Assembly: GCF_036884255.1 (NCBI RefSeq)
Contig: NZ_CP145605.1
Coordinates: 1,984,001-2,048,000, forward strand
Reading direction: 5' to 3'
From: Paenibacillus tundrae
GTDB lineage: Bacteria > Bacillota > Bacilli > Paenibacillales > Paenibacillaceae
Length of the DNA: 64,000 nt
Shown: piece by piece, positions 58,803 through 64,000 of the stretch
How the letters are laid out: the number at the start of each line of letters is the position of its first letter
Numbering within the stretch: position 1 is the stretch's first letter
Program-made: the position numbers and the translations under genes
The notes under the pieces: model-generated
Databases searched by the model: none
What the model saw: only the letters and a program-made list of their open reading frames with translations
Told to the model about the DNA's origin: nothing

Positions 58803-58877
58803 CCGCGGGCTAGGCGGTCATCACTGATCTTTCACAACTAAATATGGATACACGGTCATCTTACCATGGGTGACCGT
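58800..58877 (+). promoter_or_regulatory. Two related hairpins with a shared GGTCA core
   Basis: TGACCGC/GCGGTCA (58800-58820, including the previous stop codon) and ACGGTCA/TGACCGT (58852-58877). Arms of one could also pair with the other (GCGGTCA with TGACCGT region), so alternative folding is possible. Neither has a T-run. Confidence 0.4.
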
Positions 58878-58900
58878 TCCAAACAAGGAGAGTTGATATC

Positions 58901-59140
58901 ATGGCAAACTCACATTCGGCTTACTCAGTCGATTTAAGTCAACAAAACACTGAAACGAAGGTGCTACCAGCCAACGTTTACAATCCTGCCGCTCTTGAAA
59001 TCAGAGGTAGCTTCGGGAGTATTCAAATCGCCGCATCCGAAGGGCAACTTGCTGAGATTGAATATGCCATCAAGCAACACCTCGACAGCATTAAGTATCC
59101 GCAGCCGGTTCCTCCGGTTCAAGAGGAGGCGACGGCATGA
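58901..59140 (+). CDS. Hypothetical prophage protein
   Basis: 79 residues, AAGGAGAG nine bases before the ATG. Gly/Ser/Pro-rich with IKYPQPVPPVQEE at the end. Overlaps the ATPase gene by four bases, so it is coupled to it. Confidence 0.7.
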   Translation: MANSHSAYSVDLSQQNTETKVLPANVYNPAALEIRGSFGSIQIAASEGQLAEIEYAIKQHLDSIKYPQPVPPVQEEATA

Positions 59141-61128
59141 AAGAGCTGATCCTTGTATCCCTGACCCTTCGTAACTTCAAAGGCATTCGGGATTTCGTGC
59201 TTGAGACTGGTAGTTCCAGCGTGTCCGTGTTTGGTGACAATGCCACTGGCAAAACAACGTTGTTCGACGGATTCGTGTGGGATTTGTTCGGTAAAGACAG
59301 CCAAAACCGCACAGACTTTGAAATCAAAGGCCTGGACGAGGATGGCAAGGTCGCTGAACACGGTCTGCAACATGAAGTTGAAGCTGTTCTGATGGTTGAT
59401 CGTCGCCGTCGTTCCTTTAAGAAGGTGTTCTCTGAGAAATGGACGCGTAAGCGTGGACAGGCTACTGCCGAATTTGGGGGTCACACTACAGATTATTACG
59501 TGGATGGCGTACCAGTTAAGCAAGGGCAGTACAAAGCTGAGGTAGATGCTCTGATCAGCGAGGACATTTTCAAACTGCTGACAAGTCCTTCTTACTTTAA
59601 CGAAATTCTTAAACCGGATGCACGTCGTAAAGTACTGATGGAAGTATGCGGTGAAATGACGGATGAAGAGATCATTACAGGAAATAAGCAACTTGCACCG
59701 CTGACTGACATTCTTGGTGATCGGAGCCTTGAAGATCACCGTAAGGTGATTGCAGCCCGTCGAACCGTGATCAATAAGGAGCTGGATAAAATCCCTGTCC
59801 GCATCGATGAAGCACGTCGAAGCATGCCAGATGTGTCCGACCTGGACCCTGAGTTACTGCAGGAAGACATTGAGACGATGCGAGGTAGGGTGGACGCTAA
59901 GACAGCCGAACTCCAACGGATTCAATCCGGCGGTGAGTTATCGGCCAAAGAACTCCGCTTACGGGAGATCAAAGCTGAGCTAACGGACATTAAGCAACGT
60001 GTCCAGGCTGATGGTTTACAAGCAGTTGATGGACAACGCAGATGGGTTATGCAACTGAAAAGCGAGGCATCTGATTTACAATCTCGCATTTCTGCCGGAC
60101 AACGTGAAGTTGAACAATACAAAGGACAAGTAAGCCGTGCTGAAAGCCAGGCTTCACGGTTACGTGAGGAATGGCATGCTGCTAATGGATTGGAGTTTCC
60201 TGTTCATGAGCACGAACACGACGAGAATTGCCCATCTTGCGGACAATCACTCCCTGCGGATCAAGTTCAAGCTGCTAAAGACAAAGCCTTGTCAGATTTT
60301 AACTTAGATAAGTCCAAGCGCCTTGAGCGGATCTCCGCTGACGGTAAAGCGGCAGCCAATGAAGTTACTAAGCTGAAGCATTCCATGTTTGATGTGGAAG
60401 AAAGCATCAACAGTTTCCAAGAACAATTGATAGCCAAACAAAGCGAAATTACCAATGCAGAATCGACCTTGCAAAGCTTGCAATCGAACATTGCTGATCC
60501 AGCTGAGAATGCAGAGTACCAGGCGAAACAACGCGAAGGTGAGACAGTACGTGCTGAAATCGAGAGTCTTCGTTCTTCTGCTGCTGATGCTATTGCTAAG
60601 GCTCAATCAGAGATTCGTCTCTTGCGTATCCAAGTGGACGAGCTTGAAGCAGACAAAGCGAAGCTGACGACCGTAGCAGCTACGGAAAAACGTATTGCTG
60701 AGCTGGTCGAAGAGGAACGCAAGCTCACTTCTGAATTTGAGAAATTGGAACATGAGTTATTCCTTACCGAAGAGTTCACACGGACGAAGGTTAGCATGTT
60801 GGAATCCAAGATCAATAGCAAATTCAAGCATGCACGATTCCGGTTGTTCGAAGAGCAGGTCAACGGCGGCTTGAAAGACGTTTGCAAGACGACGTACAAC
60901 GGTGTTCCTTATGAGGGTGGCCTGAACAATGCAGCACGAATCAATGTTGGCTTGGACATCATCAATACGTTGGGACAGCATTACGGGTTCAGTGCTCCGA
61001 TCTTCGTGGACAATGCCGAAGCCGTTACACAACTGATTGATACGGATGCCCAAGTGATTCGCTTGGTGGTATCTGAAGGTGACAAGAAGCTCCGTTTGGA
61101 GCATAACGACATCCAGGAGGCGATTTAA
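59137..61128 (+). CDS. Rad50/SbcC-like prophage ATPase
   Basis: 663 residues. Walker A FGDNATGKTTLFDG near residue 33, then coiled-coil arms (about 190-350 and 390-560) around a zinc-hook CPSCGQ at about residue 367, and a C-terminal head (ENAEAVTQLIDTDAQ region; a classic Walker B is not obvious, IFVDNAEA may stand in). SMC-like DNA repair ATPase of phage type; likely works with RecT and the nuclease-like MBL protein in DNA end processing. Overlaps the upstream gene (ATGA). Confidence 0.88.
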   Translation: MKELILVSLTLRNFKGIRDFVLETGSSSVSVFGDNATGKTTLFDGFVWDLFGKDSQNRTDFEIKGLDEDGKVAEHGLQHEVEAVLMVDRRRRSFKKVFSEKWTRKRGQATAEFGGHTTDYYVDGVPVKQGQYKAEVDALISEDIFKLLTSPSYFNEILKPDARRKVLMEVCGEMTDEEIITGNKQLAPLTDILGDRSLEDHRKVIAARRTVINKELDKIPVRIDEARRSMPDVSDLDPELLQEDIETMRGRVDAKTAELQRIQSGGELSAKELRLREIKAELTDIKQRVQADGLQAVDGQRRWVMQLKSEASDLQSRISAGQREVEQYKGQVSRAESQASRLREEWHAANGLEFPVHEHEHDENCPSCGQSLPADQVQAAKDKALSDFNLDKSKRLERISADGKAAANEVTKLKHSMFDVEESINSFQEQLIAKQSEITNAESTLQSLQSNIADPAENAEYQAKQREGETVRAEIESLRSSAADAIAKAQSEIRLLRIQVDELEADKAKLTTVAATEKRIAELVEEERKLTSEFEKLEHELFLTEEFTRTKVSMLESKINSKFKHARFRLFEEQVNGGLKDVCKTTYNGVPYEGGLNNAARINVGLDIINTLGQHYGFSAPIFVDNAEAVTQLIDTDAQVIRLVVSEGDKKLRLEHNDIQEAI

Positions 61129-62163
61129 TTGAGTACAGAAAAACAACAAGCTCCCCAGCCAGGGGAGCAAGCCATTACTAAGACAGAGCCAACACAATCT
61201 GAACGATTTATGACCAAGGTCATTTCTGAGTTTGGTTCAAGTGTTGGTGAAGTTGCCCTTACCAACTTCCAAAAGCGTCTTGCACAGAATTACTTCATTG
61301 CTTTGGATGCAGTGTTGAAGACTGCAGAAGAAAAGCGCCTGAAAAAGTCTGACCAGTATCGTGATCCTGTTCCTATGACTTGGGCGAACGTGAACATGGA
61401 TAAGTTGTCACGCGATGTAGTTGCTTATGCACGGATCGGATTTGACCCAGCTCAGGCAAATCACATCAATCTGATTCCATTTAAAAATAACAATACAGGT
61501 AAGTACGATATCGGCTTCATTGAAGGGTACCGGGGCATTGAACTCAAATCAGTAAAATACGGTTTGGAAGTTCCCGACCACGTAACTGTTGAGCTGGTTT
61601 ACTCAAATGATTACTTTGCACCTATTAAGAAAGATGCAAATCACCCACATGAAAGTTATGAATTTGAGATTAAAAACCCTTTTGATCGCGGGAATATCCT
61701 TGGGGGATTTTATTTTCACTCATTCATAAAAACTCCTGAGAAAAACAAGCTGGTAATGATGACGCTCAAGGAAATTGAGAAAAGAAAACCAGAAAAAGCT
61801 AGTGCCGAGTTCTGGGGAGGCGAGAAAGACAAATGGGAGAAAGGTAAAAAGGTAGGCACTGAAACGGTGGAAGGCTGGTACGACAAAATGGTTTGGAAAA
61901 CTGTCTACCGTGCAGCTCATAATGATATCACCATTGACAGTCAGAAGATCGATGACGATTATCTGCGCTTGAAGCAAATCGAGAGTGACTTGTCAGAAGC
62001 AGAGGTTTCAGAGGAAGTACGAACTAATGCAAACCGTAACATCATTGACGTTACTCCACCCCATATGAATGACGTTCCTAACGAGCCATCTTCATCTGAG
62101 GAACAACGGGAAATGGACTTCGGAGCTGAAGCTCAACCAACTAACGATGGGCCAGGCTTCTGA
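61129..62163 (+). CDS. recT: RecT family single-strand annealing protein
   Basis: 344 residues, TTG start directly after the ATPase stop. RecT signatures: VVAYARIGFDPAQANHINLIPF and IGFIEGYRGIELKS, then VWKTVYRAAHNDI. The acidic C terminus is disordered. It anneals complementary strands during phage recombination and replication. It overlaps the MBL gene by one base. Confidence 0.95.
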   Translation: MSTEKQQAPQPGEQAITKTEPTQSERFMTKVISEFGSSVGEVALTNFQKRLAQNYFIALDAVLKTAEEKRLKKSDQYRDPVPMTWANVNMDKLSRDVVAYARIGFDPAQANHINLIPFKNNNTGKYDIGFIEGYRGIELKSVKYGLEVPDHVTVELVYSNDYFAPIKKDANHPHESYEFEIKNPFDRGNILGGFYFHSFIKTPEKNKLVMMTLKEIEKRKPEKASAEFWGGEKDKWEKGKKVGTETVEGWYDKMVWKTVYRAAHNDITIDSQKIDDDYLRLKQIESDLSEAEVSEEVRTNANRNIIDVTPPHMNDVPNEPSSSEEQREMDFGAEAQPTNDGPGF

Positions 62164-62870
62164 TGATCGAGATTACTTCCCTCGGCTCCAGCAGCGCGGG
62201 TAACGCCTATCGTATCACTGATGGCAAAACCCCGCTCTTGCTGGATGCAGGACTTAAATATAAGGAGATTCAACGTGCTCTTGCCTTTCAGGTATCGTCC
62301 TTAGCAGGATGCCTTGTAAGTCATGAGCATGGCGACCATAGTGTCGCTATCAAGGATCTGATCAAGGCTAGTGTGGACATTTACACCAGCGCTGGTACTG
62401 CAGATGCATTGGGGATTGACAGTCACCGTTTGCATCGCATATCTGCCCTAGAGCCATTCACAATTGGTACCTGGTCGATTCTACCGTTTGACGTTCAGCA
62501 CGATGCAGCGGAGCCTTTGGGCTTCCTCTTGGCTAATACAGCAGGGGACAAGCTGCTTTTCGCAACTGATACCTATTACATCAAGCATCGGTTCAACGGT
62601 CTGACTCACATCATGATCGAGTGCAACTATTCAATCAATATACTCAATCAAAATATTGCCGCTGGCCGTGTGCCGGCGGTCATGAAACATAGATTGCTTC
62701 GTTCTCACTTCTCGCTCGAGAACGTGAAAGAGTTCATCAGAGCGAATGACATGCGTCGTGTGCAAGAGATTCACTTACTCCATCTGTCAGACAACAACAG
62801 CGACGAAGAATTGTTTAAACGGGAAATAGCAGCCCTCACAGGCAAACTGGTTTATGTAGCAGGTAGGTGA
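62163..62870 (+). CDS. MBL-fold metallo-hydrolase (phage recombination module)
   Basis: 235 residues. LVSHEHGDHSV is the HxHxDH metal motif and FATDTYYIK holds another ligand; the fold is metallo-beta-lactamase-like. In many phages such a protein follows recT and is presumed a nuclease or phosphodiesterase acting on DNA ends. That role is inferred. Confidence 0.9.
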   Translation: MIEITSLGSSSAGNAYRITDGKTPLLLDAGLKYKEIQRALAFQVSSLAGCLVSHEHGDHSVAIKDLIKASVDIYTSAGTADALGIDSHRLHRISALEPFTIGTWSILPFDVQHDAAEPLGFLLANTAGDKLLFATDTYYIKHRFNGLTHIMIECNYSINILNQNIAAGRVPAVMKHRLLRSHFSLENVKEFIRANDMRRVQEIHLLHLSDNNSDEELFKREIAALTGKLVYVAGR

Positions 62871-62874
62871 TGGC

Positions 62875-63063
62875 ATGGATGATCTAACTGGCAAGCCGCT
62901 CCTAAAGAGCATGATGGGCGAGCGGATCTGGCGGCTGTTTGATACTGACAAGGCAGCCTTCCAACGAGAGACGCTTGCATATTTCGAACGAGGTTACCCG
63001 GATTGGGAAGTCAAGCGGGTTAAAGAACCGCACGTATTCTTACAACACAGAAAGGGTCGATGA
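62875..63063 (+). CDS. Small hypothetical prophage protein
   Basis: 62 residues. ERIWRLFDTDKAAFQRETLAYF is helical. Starts four bases after the MBL gene. GTAGGTGATGGC upstream gives a usable RBS. Confidence 0.65.
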   Translation: MDDLTGKPLLKSMMGERIWRLFDTDKAAFQRETLAYFERGYPDWEVKRVKEPHVFLQHRKGR

Positions 63064-63066
63064 TAC

Positions 63067-63267
63067 TTGGCAATTGTGAAGCAAATATCGGTTGGGGCTT
63101 CATTCACGAAAAATCTAGGCAACTTTCAGAGTTTGAAGGTGGAGGCCACTGTCGTTATGGAGTTGCAGGACGGTGACGATCCGAATGCTGTATACGCTGA
63201 AGCGTGGGAAACAGTGCAAGCGCAAGTACGCAAAGGACTGGCTAACAAGGTTGATAAAAATAATTAA
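63067..63267 (+). CDS. Small hypothetical prophage protein
   Basis: 66 residues, TTG start. Strand-rich with VEATVVMELQDGDDPNAVYAEAWETVQAQV. Three bases after the previous stop; no family recognised. Confidence 0.65.
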   Translation: MAIVKQISVGASFTKNLGNFQSLKVEATVVMELQDGDDPNAVYAEAWETVQAQVRKGLANKVDKNN

Positions 63268-63285
63268 CAACAGGGGATGAACGGT

Positions 63286-64000
63286 ATGCCCGAAGGCAGT
63301 TACCCGTTTCCGATTTACTCCGGCATCTTGGAGCCAGAACACTACAAACGAATAGGCAACGCGATATGGCTTTTCCTCTGGTGCATCAGTTCAACTACGA
63401 AGGAGATTGAGGAAGAGGAAACTGTCTGGGGCGTTGTCCTCGGCGGTAAGCCAATGAAGCTGTCTGAGATAGCCGAGTATTTTGGAGTTAACGACAAGAC
63501 AGTGAGCCGCTGGTTAAACGATCTGGAAACTAACAAGTACATTGAAGTGACCAGGGCACCAAGAGGATTAATCCTGAAGGTTCGAAATTCCAAAAAGAGA
63601 TCAGACAAAAGTGTCCGATCAGTCGAAAGTGAACAGACAAAAGTGTCTGATCATACTGTCGGTGATAAGACAGATATGTCCGATCACAATCAAAGTGATA
63701 AGACAATATTGTCCGATCAGTCGGCAAGTGATCAGACAGAAATGTCCGATCACACACCAATTTTGGGTAGTGATCAGACAAATATGTCCGATCTAAAAGA
63801 TATTACTACTATTACTACTACTGCTACTACTAACGAAGCATCAGATTCATGGGATGGCATTTTGAATCCTGTTCCTCCTGAGGACGATGGGATGATTGGA
63901 ATATTGAATGCCTATTGCAAGATGCACAACAAACTAGATTTTCACGTTAATCAAAACGAACGTTCAGCCATGGGTAAGATGGTCGCCGGAGGTACGCCTA
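63286..64000 (+). CDS. Phage replication initiator, O-like (C-terminal end outside window)
   Basis: At least 238 residues from the ATG at 63286 (AGGGG upstream). Residues 1-100 form a winged-helix domain like phage replication protein O (KLSEIAEYFGVNDKTVSRWLNDLE). Residues 105-170 are a repetitive polar linker (SDQT.. SDHT.. units) encoded by the iterons. A Thr/Ala tract and then the start of a helical C-terminal domain (ILNAYCKMHNKLDFH) follow. It probably binds its iterons and recruits the replicative helicase. Confidence 0.88.
   Translation, partial: MPEGSYPFPIYSGILEPEHYKRIGNAIWLFLWCISSTTKEIEEEETVWGVVLGGKPMKLSEIAEYFGVNDKTVSRWLNDLETNKYIEVTRAPRGLILKVRNSKKRSDKSVRSVESEQTKVSDHTVGDKTDMSDHNQSDKTILSDQSASDQTEMSDHTPILGSDQTNMSDLKDITTITTTATTNEASDSWDGILNPVPPEDDGMIGILNAYCKMHNKLDFHVNQNERSAMGKMVAGGTP
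63599..63794. repeat. Six iterons forming a phage replication origin in the initiator gene
   Basis: Six copies of an inverted-repeat unit: arm TGATNAGACA, four variable bases, arm TGTCCGATCA. The CAGACA/AAGACA cores start at 63602, 63634, 63667, 63700, 63733 and 63775, spacing 32, 33, 33, 33 and 42. The 33-base period keeps the reading frame. A (ACT)n-like tract at about 63803-63834 follows. It fits the lambda O / ori arrangement. Confidence 0.88.

Larger units (their letters stand above)
51010..64000. mobile_element. Prophage (left end in cotJC, right end outside window)
   Basis: From the cotJC break on, the window holds AT-rich DNA with a large serine recombinase, a repressor/Cro switch, early genes, recombination genes and a replication initiator. 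The left attachment site (attL) should lie about 51003-51020, where CotJC homology ends after the codons for ATEE. Serine recombinases leave only a 2-base common core, so no long direct repeat is expected. Structural genes and the right end are not in the window. Confidence 0.9.

Noticed and set aside
59119..59739. Minus-strand ORF (206 codons) opposite the phage ATPase
   Set aside because: Antisense to the ATPase with intact Walker A on plus; shadow.
63599..63794. CRISPR-like direct repeats
   Set aside because: Units are inverted repeats with 33-base period within an open frame, no unique spacers and no cas genes; they are iterons.

Overview
The window looks like a Paenibacillus chromosome (spore-forming Firmicute, mid-40s G+C by eye). 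It carries sporulation genes (prkA, yhbH, spoVR, a pdaA-type deacetylase, yjcZ, cotJ), a sufCDSUB operon, and AGGAGG-type ribosome binding sites with many TTG/GTG starts. The genus is inferred from gene content and gene style, not from a marker gene.

Layout. 1-12.2 kb: end of prkA, a HemAT-type oxygen sensor, a LacI regulator followed by a large modular GH10 xylanase with a cre-like operator, an MHYT-PAS-GGDEF-EAL c-di-GMP enzyme, then spoVR and yhbH on the minus strand. 12.6-14 kb: an MFS transporter. 14.3-23.7 kb: a lasso peptide cluster. Its order is sulfotransferase, cyclase, precursor (too short for ordinary ORF calling), HPr-kinase-like peptide kinase, PqqD-like RRE protein, leader peptidase, nucleotidyltransferase and ABC exporter, with a facing APS kinase gene (cysC) that could supply PAPS. 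23.9-50 kb: mostly housekeeping genes. They include a membrane glycosyltransferase, a PdaA-like deacetylase, DegV, methionine salvage (mtnK-mtnA), dps, sufCDSUB behind a promoter overlain by metalloregulator-like sites, an M23 peptidase, two HD-GYP proteins flanking a MoaD-MoaE fusion and a 5'-nucleotidase-like enzyme, YfkAB and a CNNM/CBS protein.

50.1-64 kb: the cotJA-cotJB-cotJC spore-coat operon is cut inside cotJC. About 63 codons remain, and the sequence then becomes a prophage that runs past the window end. The visible prophage has a secreted Fn3 cargo gene, a large serine recombinase transcribed toward the junction, a lipoprotein, a membrane protein, a CI/Cro-type switch with five copies of a 15-bp operator, a LexA-box promoter, small early genes, a Rad50/SbcC-like ATPase, RecT, an MBL-fold hydrolase and a replication initiator. 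The initiator gene holds six iterons inside its own coding sequence.

Two systems stand out. One is a lasso cluster equipped for phosphorylation, sulfation and possibly nucleotidyl/glycosyl tailoring of one peptide, whose acidic tail carries a Tyr and a C-terminal Ser. The other is a serine-recombinase prophage that interrupts a mother-cell coat gene, an arrangement like the skin and SPbeta elements that excise during sporulation. Whether this element does so cannot be told from the window.
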